Source of the DNA: Rossellomorea vietnamensis
GTDB taxonomy: Bacteria; Bacillota; Bacilli; Bacillales; Bacillaceae_B
Direction of reading: 5' to 3'
DNA length: 64,000 bases
Assembly (NCBI RefSeq): GCF_025398035.1
Contig: NZ_CP104558.1
Location: 2,232,001 to 2,296,000, forward strand
Within the stretch, counting starts at the first letter, position 1. Every line of letters starts with the position of its first letter. The position numbers and the translations under genes were made by a program. Positions 45,523-54,681 of the stretch are shown one piece after another. The notes below the pieces were generated by a model that did not search any database, was not told the DNA's origin, and worked only from the letters and a program-made list of their open reading frames with translations.

Positions 45523-47181
45523 ATGCCACTAAAAAAACGTTTATTGATCTTGGGGCTGATTCCCCTTGTCCTTTCAACCATCATTATCGGCTACATCGTT
45601 TCTCAATTGATTTCCCTCCAGAATTCTGCAAAGGAAGATGTGCAGGTACTGCTCGAAACGGAAACATTACGAGGGGATCTCATCGTTACGAAACAAGCCC
45701 TATCGAACTACTCGGTCAATTCGACGGAAGAAAATAAGCAAATGGTCGAAAGTTTATTGAATGAAACCACGGCTCAAATCACTGAGTTGAAGAAACTTAT
45801 TTCCGTTAAAGATCAAAAGGAGACCCTGTCTTCCATAGAGTCCAAATTCACTGAACTGAAGTCGGCTTCGGATTCCGCTCTCAGTGAAATGAATAAAGCA
45901 GAGATCAAACGGCAGTCGATACGTATTTCCGGCGTTCTAAACGATATGCATCTACTGAATAAACAAACAAATGATTGGTACCAGGGTTTATTAAAAGAAA
46001 ACAAAAATGAAATCCAATTCATCGTCTGGGCTTCCGTCATCGGTTTCATCGTGACGATCTTCCTCTCTCTTTTAGCATCGAACCTGCTTACCAGGAGAAT
46101 TGTCAAACCATTGAACCGGATGGTAGAAAACGCTGAAAAATTGGCCGATGGGGATTTAACGATCACCATCGACGCAGTTAAAGAGAAGAACAGCAGATTC
46201 GAAGTCGATAAGCTGCAAACGGTATTTCACCATATGGTCATAAATTTGCGGAGTACGGTCCAATCTGTGCATGACATCGGATCCAATGTAGAGAGATTCA
46301 CTCAGGATGTCCGCTCGCAAATGTCGAGTCTGACGGAAAGCAGCAACCAGGTGGCACTTTCCACAGAAGAGCTCGCAAAAGGAAGCCAATCGATTTCTGA
46401 GGATATCCAATCCACCGCTTCCCTTATGGCTGTGATGGGGGATGACTTTGCCCGGAATGTCGAACAGAGTGCAGAATCTTCCGAGAGCAGCAAAGTCGCC
46501 ATGACCTCGGTCGGAAACGGTCGAACTTCCTTAAATAAGCAGCAGGAATTTGCCGGGATGATCGCCGAATCTTCGTCATCGATCATGAACTCGGTGGAAT
46601 CCTTCGCCCAATATACGGGGGAAATTGAAAATGCCGCCCAGGCGGTCAGGGAAATTGCCGATCAAACGAACCTCCTTGCATTGAATGCAGCGATCGAAGC
46701 GGCCCGTGCAGGAGACGCCGGGAAAGGTTTCGCCGTTGTGGCCCAGGAAGTGCGGAAGCTTGCGGAAGACTCTTCCGTTGCAACAGAGCGGATCGGCAGC
46801 ATGGTAGGGAACATTAAACAGGGCATTCAGTCCATCATGGATGCTTCCCATAAAGGGAAAACCCTTTCCACCCAGCAAGTTGATTCCATGACTGTGACGG
46901 AGCAGGCTTTTGAAGAGATTTCAGGAAATGTTTCTACTATATTCGATAATCTCTCCAAGCTCGAGAGGGGGATGATTGCTTCTTCCGAGCGAACCAGTCA
47001 GGTCATTGCCGCCGTTGAAAACATTTCAGCCATCACGGAAGAAACCGCTGCGGGTACAGAAGAAATTTCTTCATCCACGGAAGAACAGCTTCGATACTTT
47101 GAACGCATGAATGAGCAAGTTGGCGAATTGAATAAAATGACGGTAGACATGAAGAAAGAGTTGGAACGGTTTACCCTTTAG
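45523..47181 (+). CDS. methyl-accepting chemotaxis protein with external sensor domain
   Basis: 552 residues. TM1 (about 8-28), an extracellular four-helix-bundle-like domain (about 30-168), TM2 (about 170-190), a HAMP domain ([24 protein letters not shown]) and the signalling domain with tip [36 protein letters not shown]. It couples to CheA/CheW. AAGGAG lies before the ATG. The BMP lipoprotein gene immediately upstream suggests indirect sensing through that binding protein. Confidence 0.94.
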   Translation: MPLKKRLLILGLIPLVLSTIIIGYIVSQLISLQNSAKEDVQVLLETETLRGDLIVTKQALSNYSVNSTEENKQMVESLLNETTAQITELKKLISVKDQKETLSSIESKFTELKSASDSALSEMNKAEIKRQSIRISGVLNDMHLLNKQTNDWYQGLLKENKNEIQFIVWASVIGFIVTIFLSLLASNLLTRRIVKPLNRMVENAEKLADGDLTITIDAVKEKNSRFEVDKLQTVFHHMVINLRSTVQSVHDIGSNVERFTQDVRSQMSSLTESSNQVALSTEELAKGSQSISEDIQSTASLMAVMGDDFARNVEQSAESSESSKVAMTSVGNGRTSLNKQQEFAGMIAESSSSIMNSVESFAQYTGEIENAAQAVREIADQTNLLALNAAIEAARAGDAGKGFAVVAQEVRKLAEDSSVATERIGSMVGNIKQGIQSIMDASHKGKTLSTQQVDSMTVTEQAFEEISGNVSTIFDNLSKLERGMIASSERTSQVIAAVENISAITEETAAGTEEISSSTEEQLRYFERMNEQVGELNKMTVDMKKELERFTL

Positions 47182-47188
47182 AAGATTG

Positions 47189-47222
47189 AGAGGATGCCTT
47201 TTAAATTGGGCATTCTCTTTTT
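47189..47222 (+). terminator. probable terminator after the chemoreceptor gene
   Basis: AGAGGATGCC...GGGCATTCTCT stem with a T-run. Confidence 0.7.
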
Positions 47223-47626
47223 GTTGATTAGAAAAGCTGCGGTGTTTGGACGTTTTTCTGATACGAAATGTCCCGGTGCCCTCATAGACCACGAATCTTC
47301 CACATTCCGACAATAACCTCACACCATTCCCCTACGTCCACCCTCCCGGATCCTAAAATACTAGTCAAAATCACCCCTATGTTTATTACAGAACGTTTAA
47401 ATTTTTTTAACGAACAAAAAGGGAAGGTCCGTCCCTGCATACATATATGGGTATTTAAAAAGGCTCTGTAGAAACGTTTTATTTTTTGAGGAGCGCTTTC
47501 ATATCTGTCATACTTTGTAACAATTTGTCGGTGGTAAATATCTCCACCTTCATAACCCCCGAAAATCTCCTATACTGTATAGAAGGTTATAGTGTGTGTA
47601 GAATTCTTATAGTTGGAGGAATACTG
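47223..47626. other. intergenic region upstream of mreBH
   Basis: About 400 bp with no credible gene. It holds a solitary AGGTCCGTCCC (47426-47436) and, near the gene, a TATACT box (47571-47576) and an ACCCCC string (47555-47560). The last could belong to a SigI-type promoter, as reported for B. subtilis mreBH, but the -10 CGAA is not clear. Confidence 0.4.
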
Positions 47627-48631
47627 ATGTTATCAAACTCTGAAATTGGGATCGATTTAGGAACTGCAAATATACTTGTTTATAGTAAAAATAAAGGAAT
47701 TATACTTAATGAGCCATCAGTTGTGGCGATTGACACCGAAAACAAAACGGTATTGGCCGTTGGTACAGAAGCGAAAAGCATGATTGGGAAAACACCGGGA
47801 AAGATCGTGGCTGTACGCCCTCTTAAAGATGGTGTGATTGCCGACTTTGATGTGACGACTGAGATGCTGAAGCAAGTGATGAAAAAAGCGAGTAAAAAAC
47901 TTGGATTCTCTATCCGTAAGCCGACCGTGGTCGTATGTACGCCTTCAGGTGCAACAAGTGTTGAAAGAAGGGCGATTCAGGATGCTGTGAGAGGAAGCGG
48001 TGCGAAATCCGTTACCCTTATCGAGGAACCTGTAGCTGCCGCGATCGGAGCAGACTTACCGGTTGGAGAGCCTGTTGCCAACGTCATCGTGGACATCGGT
48101 GGTGGAACGACGGAAGTGGCGATCATCTCTTACGGTGGTGTCGTTTCCTGTAACACGATCCGTATCGGTGGAGACCAAATGGATGAAGATATCGTCCAAT
48201 ACGTTCGTAAACGTTATAATCTCCTGATCGGTGAAAGAACGGCTGAATTAGTGAAAATCGAAGTCGGACAGGCTTTGATTGATCATGAAGAAAGAACAAT
48301 GGATATCCGTGGACGTGATCTCGTCACTGGTCTTCCGAAAACGATTGAATTATCATCGAACGAAATCCAGGATGCATTGAAGGAATCCCTCCTTCATATC
48401 CTGGAGACAATCCGTGCGACACTGGAAAATTGTCCACCTGAACTGAGTGGGGATATCGTTGACCGCGGTGTGATCCTGACAGGTGGCGGAGCCCTATTGA
48501 ACGGACTTCAAGATTGGTTGAGCCAGGAAATCGTTGTACCGGTTCACTTAGCTCCCAACCCGCTTGAATCAGTGGCCATCGGAACAGGACGTTCCCTATC
48601 CGTGATCCACAAACTGCAAAAAGTCAAATAA
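47627..48631 (+). CDS. mreBH: rod-shape actin homologue MreBH
   Basis: 334 residues from ATG at 47627 after [36 protein letters not shown] is the phosphate-1 region, [14 protein letters not shown] phosphate-2 and [14 protein letters not shown] the adenosine motif. The absence of mreC/mreD or spoIID neighbours, and the sequence itself, point to the MreBH paralogue rather than MreB or Mbl. It polymerises under the membrane and guides wall synthesis, in B. subtilis by positioning the hydrolase LytE. Confidence 0.94.
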   Translation: MLSNSEIGIDLGTANILVYSKNKGIILNEPSVVAIDTENKTVLAVGTEAKSMIGKTPGKIVAVRPLKDGVIADFDVTTEMLKQVMKKASKKLGFSIRKPTVVVCTPSGATSVERRAIQDAVRGSGAKSVTLIEEPVAAAIGADLPVGEPVANVIVDIGGGTTEVAIISYGGVVSCNTIRIGGDQMDEDIVQYVRKRYNLLIGERTAELVKIEVGQALIDHEERTMDIRGRDLVTGLPKTIELSSNEIQDALKESLLHILETIRATLENCPPELSGDIVDRGVILTGGGALLNGLQDWLSQEIVVPVHLAPNPLESVAIGTGRSLSVIHKLQKVK

Positions 48632-48643
48632 GCAAGAAGACAT

Positions 48644-48669
48644 CCCCCATTCGTTTGGGGGATTTTTTT
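48644..48669 (+). terminator. mreBH terminator
   Basis: ATCCCCC-ATTCGTT-GGGGGAT with seven T. Confidence 0.9.
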
Positions 48670-48728
48670 GCACTTAAAAAACACCAAACTCTTCTATGTA
48701 CCCCACTAACATTTTTTTCAAACATTTG

Positions 48729-48756
48729 TGATCCAAATTCTTATTTCCCTCGTTAG
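48729..48756 (+). promoter_or_regulatory. ECF-type promoter of the sigma gene
   Basis: TGATCCA-N15-CGTTAG, preceded by G and followed by CTTAT. The identical elements with the identical spacer lie upstream of the surface-protein gene at 50399, implying autoregulation. Confidence 0.82.
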
Positions 48757-48826
48757 CTTATTAAAATTGAGTTCCGTCCCGTTGTTTAGTATCCTTATTT
48801 TATATGTCAAAGATAAGGAGCGTACT

Positions 48827-49390
48827 ATGCCCAATGATCGTCAGGATTTAGAACTGTATCAACAAGTTTTGGCAAAAGATTCGACTGCATTACGACAGCT
48901 TTATCAGCAATATGAAAAATTGATCTATTCCTTCTCATATAAAATGACAGGAGACCGTGAGATCGCGGAGGAAGTGATCCAGGAGGTTTTCATGAAGCTC
49001 TGGAAGAAACATTCTCCATATGACCATAGCAAAGGGAAATTTTCATCATGGTTGTTGACGATGACACGGAACACCTGCCTCGATGCCATACGAAAACGAA
49101 AGAAGCATGAGTCTGTTGAATATATAGAAAAAGACTCCCTTCAAGTCACCTATGAAACGCCAGCCGATCAATTGGAGTGGAAAGAAAAAGGGAATGCGAT
49201 CAGGGACTGCATAAAAACCCTGAAAGAGGATCAGCAAAAAATCGTGCAACTATTCTACTTTAAAGGCTTGACTCAAGCATCCATCGCAGAATCCACTGAC
49301 ACTCCAATCGGGACGGTTAAAGGAAGGATCCGTTTGGCTCTTAAACATTTACACACGTGTCTAAAAGGGAAAGGAGGTACATTCGAATGA
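48827..49390 (+). CDS. ECF RNA polymerase sigma factor
   Basis: 187 residues from ATG at 48827 (AAGGAG 6 nt upstream). Region 2 is YEKLIYSFSYKMTGDREIAEEVIQEVFMKLWKK with SSWLLTMTRNTCLDAIRKRKK. Region 4 is LFYFKGLTQASIAESTDTPIGTVKGRIRLALKHL. It is SigK-like in pairing with an RskA-type anti-sigma factor, whose ATG overlaps this stop by 4 nt. It is likely active when that membrane protein is cleaved or altered. Confidence 0.94.
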   Translation: MPNDRQDLELYQQVLAKDSTALRQLYQQYEKLIYSFSYKMTGDREIAEEVIQEVFMKLWKKHSPYDHSKGKFSSWLLTMTRNTCLDAIRKRKKHESVEYIEKDSLQVTYETPADQLEWKEKGNAIRDCIKTLKEDQQKIVQLFYFKGLTQASIAESTDTPIGTVKGRIRLALKHLHTCLKGKGGTFE

Positions 49391-50103
49391 CCACACAACA
49401 ATGCGATCAATTACTGGATTACTACAACGGACATTTATCAGAACTTGAGAAAGCTCAGTTTGAGAAACATTTGAAGAGCTGCCCGCAGTGTCAGGAGGAA
49501 CTTCATGAACTGGAGCAGTTAATGGACTATATGCCTTTCGCATCTGATGTTGTCGAACCTCCCAAGGACCTGGAAGACCGTGTGATGGCCGGCATTCTAG
49601 GAGAAGAGAAACGAACCGCAAATGTCGAACCTCCAGCCAAAAAGAAAAAGAAAACATGGTTCCTCCCTTCTGTCGCTGCCGCTCTATTCCTCTCCTTGAT
49701 CGGCAATGCCTATTTATTTTCACAGCTTGAAGATCAGGATGAAGTCGTGGAACAGGCAACGATCGATCAGGTCGTACAATATGTCGATCTGGCTGCAGTC
49801 AATGGAAACGCACGAGGAACTGCAAGCATCATCAAGCAGGGTGCACAAACAAGTATGGTCGTCCAGGCTTCAGAACTGCAGGAACTTTCAAATGAAGAGG
49901 TGTATCAGGTATGGCTCATTAAAGATGATCAACCTGAGCGCGCCGGTACATTCGTCACGAGTAAGGACGGAAAAGGCTCGGTTGTATTCAAATTCAACGA
50001 AGAGTTTACGAAAAAGGATTGGGATACGGTGGCGATCACCCTTGAACCCGATGCCAATAGCCAGCTTCCTCAGGGGGACATCGTGTTGGCTTCCGAAATT
50101 TAA
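49387..50103 (+). CDS. zinc-finger anti-sigma factor (RskA type)
   Basis: 238 residues; the ATG at 49387 follows AAAGGAGG. The N-terminal ZAS domain has the HxxxCxxC motif in EKHLKSCPQCQEELHELE. One transmembrane helix lies at about 98-117 (FLPSVAAALFLSLIGNAYLF). The outer C-terminal RskA domain has NEEVYQVWLIKDDQPERAGTF and WDTVAITLEPDANS. It holds the preceding sigma factor at the membrane until signalled. Confidence 0.93.
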   Translation: MTTQQCDQLLDYYNGHLSELEKAQFEKHLKSCPQCQEELHELEQLMDYMPFASDVVEPPKDLEDRVMAGILGEEKRTANVEPPAKKKKKTWFLPSVAAALFLSLIGNAYLFSQLEDQDEVVEQATIDQVVQYVDLAAVNGNARGTASIIKQGAQTSMVVQASELQELSNEEVYQVWLIKDDQPERAGTFVTSKDGKGSVVFKFNEEFTKKDWDTVAITLEPDANSQLPQGDIVLASEI

Positions 50104-50129
50104 AAAAAAAATTTTATACACTGTTATTC

Positions 50130-50162
50130 GCCCGGCAATCCTTAATTGCCGGGCTCTTTTTA
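50130..50162 (+). terminator. anti-sigma gene terminator
   Basis: GCCCGGCAAT...ATTGCCGGGC with a T-run. Confidence 0.88.
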
Positions 50163-50398
50163 TGTCTGATTGATCTTGTGGTTTCAGATTTTTCGCACAT
50201 CGAAATGTTTAAGGAATTCGAACCAGGGAATTAAGTCCTATATAACAGAAGTTGTACAAATATTTAACAAATGTTCACTTATTTCCATTCTACTTTTTTT
50301 ATAATGGATTACATAGTAAAAGAAGCTAGATTCACTCAATATCTATCACCCTACTTTTTAACCTAATTAAAAAGAATAGAAAAAAGTTTCAAAAAAAG
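50163..50398. other. intergenic region upstream of the surface-protein gene
   Basis: Together with the promoter at 50399, this 300-bp gap has no gene. A TATAAT (50300-50305) with a weak -35 could be a second, SigA-type promoter for the surface-protein gene. Confidence 0.4.
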
Positions 50399-50426
50399 TG
50401 ATCCATGTTTCAACTTCTGTCGTTAG
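50399..50426 (+). promoter_or_regulatory. ECF-type promoter of the surface-protein gene
   Basis: TGATCCA-N15-CGTTAG, the same boxes and spacer as at 48729; the similarity continues as CTT-AT-AAAAT downstream. It lies 40 nt from the start codon. Confidence 0.82.
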
Positions 50427-50466
50427 CTTTATGAAAATATAAAAAACCAAAAGGAGAGATTACATT

Positions 50467-51822
50467 ATGAAAATGAAAAAAAGTTATTTAGCCGTCCCTT
50501 TAAGTATGACGTTACTGATTCCAACTGCAGGTGCAGTATCAGCACACAACGGTGAAGATCATTCACATGACGCTAAAGTAGATACGCCGGCAGGGGAATT
50601 AAGAACTACACTGGATCGCTTACTTACAGAGCATGCATACTTAGCGGTTGAAGCCATGAGACGCGGAGCAGAAGGCGCTGAAGATTTCGACGCAGCAGCA
50701 GGTGCTTTAAATGATAACGCAGCCGATTTAAAAGGCGCAATTGCCTCCGTTTATGGTGAAGAAGCAGGAAATCAGTTCAATACGATCTGGACCAATCATA
50801 TCGGATACTTCGTTGATTATGTTAAAGCCACTGGTGCCAATGACCAGGCTGCCAAAGATGAAGCCCTTAAGAATCTATCAGGATATAAAGAAGAATTCTC
50901 TAATTTCCTGGAAACAGCAACGGGTGAACGATTAAAATCCGATAGTTTGGCAGAAGGGCTTCAAATGCATATCAACCAGCTGATCGGCGCATTTGACAGT
51001 TATGTAGCCGGCGACTATGAAAAGGCTTACGAATATGAACGTGAAGCGATCGGTCATATGGGAATGGTAGCAAAAGGTCTCTCAAGTGCGATCACGGACC
51101 AATACCCGGACAAATTCGAAAATACGATGGCGGTAACACCGGCAACGGATTTACGCTCTACACTTAACCATCTTTTAACAGAGCATGCGGCCCTTGCGAC
51201 AATGGCGATGCAAAACGGGATCGACGGTTCTAAAGACTTCGATGCTTCCGTCAATGCGCTGAATGCCAATACGGAAGATCTTTCAGCAGCGATTGCTTCT
51301 GTATACGGTGAAGAGGCCGGAAACCAATTTAAGGACATGTGGTCAAAACACATCGGGTTCTTCGTGGACTATGTAAAGGCGACCGGTGCTGAAGATGAAG
51401 CCGCAAAAGAAGAAGCAATCAAGAATCTTGATGGCTACCGTGCTGAATTCTCTAAATTCCTGGAAACAGCTACAGACGGACGTTTAGAATCAGACGCTCT
51501 TGCAGATGGCCTTCAAATGCACGTTGAACAATTGATTGGTGCTTTTGACAGCTACGTAGCAGGCGACTATGAAAAGGCCTGGGATGGAATCCGCATGGCA
51601 TATGAACATATGCTGAACCCTGCAAAAGGTTTATCAGGAGCTTTCGCGGATCAATTCCCTGACAAGTTCAAAGCCAACATGCCTTCTGAAATGCCAAATA
51701 CCGGGATGGGTGGAACGGCTGACAACAACGAATTCCCATTCGAATACCTTCTTGCAGCCCTGTTGATCATCGCGGGTGGTACAACCCTTGGAATGAAAAA
51801 ATACGCTTCACATAAACAATAA
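50467..51822 (+). CDS. surface protein with duplicated helical domain and MPNTG sorting-like tail
   Basis: 451 residues. A signal peptide (KKSYLAVPLSMTLLIPTAGAVSA) is followed by a His-rich start (HNGEDHSHDAK). Two copies of a roughly 170-residue helical domain follow (about 45-220 and 222-400), each beginning LR(T/S)TL(D/N)-LLTEHA and ending with a DQ-PDKF block. Each copy has His at matching places (TEHA, HIG-FVDYV, MH--QLIGAF, HM), which suggests a metal or haem site in a helical bundle. The C-terminus has MPNTG, a hydrophobic helix (YLLAALLIIAGGTTLGM) and KKYASHK, the layout of a sortase signal. Function unknown. Confidence 0.85.
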   Translation: MKMKKSYLAVPLSMTLLIPTAGAVSAHNGEDHSHDAKVDTPAGELRTTLDRLLTEHAYLAVEAMRRGAEGAEDFDAAAGALNDNAADLKGAIASVYGEEAGNQFNTIWTNHIGYFVDYVKATGANDQAAKDEALKNLSGYKEEFSNFLETATGERLKSDSLAEGLQMHINQLIGAFDSYVAGDYEKAYEYEREAIGHMGMVAKGLSSAITDQYPDKFENTMAVTPATDLRSTLNHLLTEHAALATMAMQNGIDGSKDFDASVNALNANTEDLSAAIASVYGEEAGNQFKDMWSKHIGFFVDYVKATGAEDEAAKEEAIKNLDGYRAEFSKFLETATDGRLESDALADGLQMHVEQLIGAFDSYVAGDYEKAWDGIRMAYEHMLNPAKGLSGAFADQFPDKFKANMPSEMPNTGMGGTADNNEFPFEYLLAALLIIAGGTTLGMKKYASHKQ

Positions 51823-51836
51823 TCTTTAACATGAGA

Positions 51837-51863
51837 GGGACGGACCTATTATAGGTCCGTCCC
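51837..51863. repeat. GGGACGGACCT palindrome
   Basis: Perfect inverted arms GGGACGGACCT/AGGTCCGTCCC with a 5-nt loop. No T-run follows, so it is a poor terminator. It lies between the surface-protein and sortase genes. Confidence 0.8.
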
Positions 51864-51897
51864 CCAGTGTGAAGAATGAAAGGAGTGGCTTCACATA

Positions 51898-52536
51898 ATG
51901 TATACTATGAGGGTTGTACTACTTGTGCTTGTACTATTGCCCATTTCTGCCTGTTCTGCAGGAATTAGTTCAAATCCTTCAGAAGAAAAGGCGAAAACCC
52001 CCAAGGAGCAGGAAAAACCGACAACTCAGATGGCCAGCACCACCACTTCCCCATCCCAATTTGCAGACACGATCATCAAAGATGAACGCAGCGGAATCGT
52101 ACCGGCCACGATTGAAATCCCTGCCATTGATGTTTCCACAAGCATCGAAGCTGTCGGATTGAAGGAAAATGGCGAAATGGCCGTAACAGAAAGCTTTGAG
52201 ACGACTGCCTGGTACGAGGGTGGTTACAAGCCCGGTGAACCCGGAAATGCCGTGATCGGAGGTCATGTGGACAGCCGGAATGGCCCCGCCGTTTTTTATA
52301 AGCTGAATAAGCTTTCAAAGGGCGATGAAATCATCGTCAAAAATAAAGAAGGTGAAAAGAGGACCTTTGTGGTGATGGAAAAGAAAGAATACCCATGGGA
52401 TGATGCCCCCTTGAAATCCATCTTTGGCTATTCCCCTGCAAGCTCTCTTAACCTCATCACCTGTACCGGGGACTTTGACCATTCTGCTCGAAATTACAGC
52501 AAACGACTGGTCGTCTATACTGAATTGAAATCCTGA
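51898..52536 (+). CDS. class F sortase, possibly a lipoprotein
   Basis: 212 residues. The sortase core (about 65-212) has the catalytic His in GNAVIGGHVDSRNGPAVFY, Cys in LNLITCTGDFD and Arg in SKRLVVYTE, matching class F enzymes. The N-terminus MRVVLLVLVLLPISACSAG resembles a lipobox, so the enzyme may be lipid-anchored instead of membrane-spanning. AAAGGAGTGG precedes the ATG. It lies just after a protein with an MPNTG tail, which is its obvious candidate substrate. Confidence 0.9.
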   Translation: MYTMRVVLLVLVLLPISACSAGISSNPSEEKAKTPKEQEKPTTQMASTTTSPSQFADTIIKDERSGIVPATIEIPAIDVSTSIEAVGLKENGEMAVTESFETTAWYEGGYKPGEPGNAVIGGHVDSRNGPAVFYKLNKLSKGDEIIVKNKEGEKRTFVVMEKKEYPWDDAPLKSIFGYSPASSLNLITCTGDFDHSARNYSKRLVVYTELKS

Positions 52537-52539
52537 TGA

Positions 52540-52571
52540 AACAGCATGGAATCCCTTCCGATGCTGTTTTT
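52540..52571 (+). terminator. sortase gene terminator
   Basis: AACAGCAT...ATGCTGTT with seven T. Confidence 0.9.
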
Positions 52572-52624
52572 TTATGGATATTTTTAGAAGAAATAGAAAA
52601 GCTACTAGTAAGGAAGGTGATAGC

Positions 52625-52852
52625 ATGAACGAGGAGCAATTGGAAGATCTGTTTCATTTTTATGGATATGAAGATTTGTACAAGCGATTTAAGACTCCCC
52701 TTTATGTCACCGGGATCATGGATGATGCCGATGCCGGATTAATTGAAGATTTCTTTGAGAACTTCACATTCGATGGTCCCGTATTATTCGACGAGTTCAG
52801 ATTCTGGTTTCAATATTATGAAGTATCCAAGCGGCCGCCGTTCACTTTTTAA
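52625..52852 (+). CDS. small acidic protein, 75 residues
   Basis: ATG at 52625 follows AAGGAAGGTG. MNEEQLEDLFHFYGYEDLYKRF... is rich in Phe, Tyr, Asp and Glu, soluble, with no motif. The longer frame upstream lacks a ribosome binding site. No family recognised. Confidence 0.72.
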   Translation: MNEEQLEDLFHFYGYEDLYKRFKTPLYVTGIMDDADAGLIEDFFENFTFDGPVLFDEFRFWFQYYEVSKRPPFTF

Positions 52853-52862
52853 CGCAAAATAA

Positions 52863-52896
52863 AAGCTGTCTTCTGCACAGGACAGAAAACAGCTTC
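52863..52896. terminator. bidirectional terminator
   Basis: AAGCTGT-TT-CTG...CAG-A-AGACAGCTT imperfect stem with T-rich flank, between convergent genes. Confidence 0.75.
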
Positions 52897-52898
52897 TC

Positions 52899-53978
52899 TT
52901 AGTAAGGTTTATCTTGATAAAAGTAATTGGTCGAATGCCATGTGTTATCAAACTCTTTATGAAAAATATGAGTCGTGGCAGGAGATACGGGCGGGATCAG
53001 CCACGTCCAATCTCCGGTTACATCGCGATCGGCACTCTTCTCATTTTCTTCAAAAAGGCGGAACTGCTGGGCAGCCGTATGATGGTCCACGATGCTTACA
53101 CCCATTTCTTTAAACGAATGAAGCACAGCGATGTTCAATTCGAGCAGCGCCTTATCCTTCCACAATGTGGCCGCTCTCGATGTATCGAGTCCCATACAGC
53201 TTGCCACTTTCGGAATCTGATTATAGCGGTTCTCATCAGCAAGATTACGCGCCCCGATCTCCGTTTCCATATACCAGCCGTTGAACGGTGCCGCCTTGTA
53301 TGAGATCCCACCGATCTTCAATTCCATGTCCGAGATGATCGGGACGCCGTACCATTTCAGTCCAAGGTCCCCGAACCAATCAAATTCAGGGTGACGAAGA
53401 GATACTTGAAGGGCAAGACGCGGCTCAACTTCCCTCATCTCCGGAGGCCGATCCCCAATCTGCACGACCAGGGGCAGGACATCAAAGTCTGTTCCCTCCC
53501 CCTCCCAGCCAAGTTCCAGGCATTTTTGAGTGAATTCGATGGAATGGGGGTCGCCGGTATATCGGCCTTCTTCCTCATAGCCCGCATATCGGATCAGCTG
53601 ATGGTTCCACAATCGGATGTCAGGCTTGTCCGGATGTGAGGGTCTGAATACCGTAATCGTCGGACGGATCCTCCCCCCGTTCGAAGCATATTCCAAATGA
53701 CGCTCGAGGGCCTGGAACACTTCCTCCTCTGAGGCCGCCTGCCGTTCGTCAAACACATTCAGTGAATTCCAGAACAAGCGGCCGATGCAGCGATTGCTGT
53801 TTCTCCAGGCCATCTTCGCACCATGGACCAGTTCTTCGTGAGTATGGGTATACGTTCCTTGTTCAGCAAGTTCATTTTCTATATGTTGAAGGCGGATCGC
53901 TATGTCCGCTTCGCTTTTATTCAGTTCCTTAAACATTTGTTCTATAAAGGACCTCGCCTCATCCAAAATCGGTGTCAA
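52899..53978 (-). CDS. nos: bacterial nitric oxide synthase, oxygenase domain only
   Basis: 359 residues from TTG, close to the usual bacterial NOS length of about 360. The haem-ligating Cys lies in [39 protein letters not shown] contains the substrate Glu, and [10 protein letters not shown] and [18 protein letters not shown] are the pterin/C-terminal motifs. It oxidises arginine to citrulline and NO, borrowing electrons from cellular flavodoxins or reductases because it lacks its own reductase domain. In Bacillus, NO protects against oxidative stress. The NO-detoxifying hmp/nsrR pair lies 21 kb away. Confidence 0.96.
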   Translation of the reverse strand: MTPILDEARSFIEQMFKELNKSEADIAIRLQHIENELAEQGTYTHTHEELVHGAKMAWRNSNRCIGRLFWNSLNVFDERQAASEEEVFQALERHLEYASNGGRIRPTITVFRPSHPDKPDIRLWNHQLIRYAGYEEEGRYTGDPHSIEFTQKCLELGWEGEGTDFDVLPLVVQIGDRPPEMREVEPRLALQVSLRHPEFDWFGDLGLKWYGVPIISDMELKIGGISYKAAPFNGWYMETEIGARNLADENRYNQIPKVASCMGLDTSRAATLWKDKALLELNIAVLHSFKEMGVSIVDHHTAAQQFRLFEENEKSADRDVTGDWTWLIPPVSPATTHIFHKEFDNTWHSTNYFYQDKPY

Positions 53979-54080
53979 TATAATCGCTTCCCTGCTATCT
54001 TATTCAGCGTATACTGTACCTTGAAGTATATCATTTTTCTCATACCTTTTTCCCTGGTACATTTGAACAACCCTTGAATT

Positions 54081-54596
54081 TTAGAGGGTGACCTCTTTTT
54101 CATAGCATCGATACTCCTGATGCCCCTCTGGCTTCGAGGTGAAATAAACCGAGCCCCGGTATTCATAACCGATCTTTTCATAGAGGGCGTTTGCCCCTGT
54201 GTTTCTGGAGTAAGCATCCAGCCGGATACTTTCATACCCTTTTTCCCCAGCCAGTTCCTCACATTTTTTCATGAATACTGTCCCCAATCCGTTCCCTTGC
54301 TGAAGGGGGTCGAGAAACAACGCGTGGATCACCCATTCGTTTCCAAGTTTCCATGGGATGTCCGACCATTCAGGTGACTGCCACTCGTTGAGAGTCGCGG
54401 ACCCTGCGAGTTCATCGTCCACCATCAATACATAAAGGTTCCCGTCACCCAATTCTTCCTCGAAATATTCCCTGCTTGGGTAATGGTCATTCCACTGCAG
54501 CAACCCTTTTTCGTCCAGATCATGTTTACACCTGATATACACGTCCATGATGGTGTCAATCTGTTCTTCCGTTGCCTGTCTTAATTGTATATTCAT
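54081..54596 (-). CDS. GNAT family N-acetyltransferase
   Basis: 171 residues from MNIQLRQATEEQID; AGGGGAA is placed before ATG 54596, and longer frames overlap the next gene. HALFLDPLQQGNGLGTVFMKKCEELA is the acetyl-CoA binding block (QGNGLG), and YSRNTGANALYEKIGYEYRG the usual C-terminal part. Substrate unknown. Confidence 0.88.
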   Translation of the reverse strand: MNIQLRQATEEQIDTIMDVYIRCKHDLDEKGLLQWNDHYPSREYFEEELGDGNLYVLMVDDELAGSATLNEWQSPEWSDIPWKLGNEWVIHALFLDPLQQGNGLGTVFMKKCEELAGEKGYESIRLDAYSRNTGANALYEKIGYEYRGSVYFTSKPEGHQEYRCYEKEVTL

Positions 54597-54681
54597 GCTA
54601 TTCCCCTGCTTATCAATTAGTTTATGTAACTCTTTGTAGTGTTTGTCAGGAATACAGCCGTTATACGGACTGATCTGTTCA

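Noticed and set aside
47551..47600. SigI promoter for mreBH
   Set aside because: ACCCCC is present but no CGAA at the expected distance; kept only as a remark in the intergenic entry.
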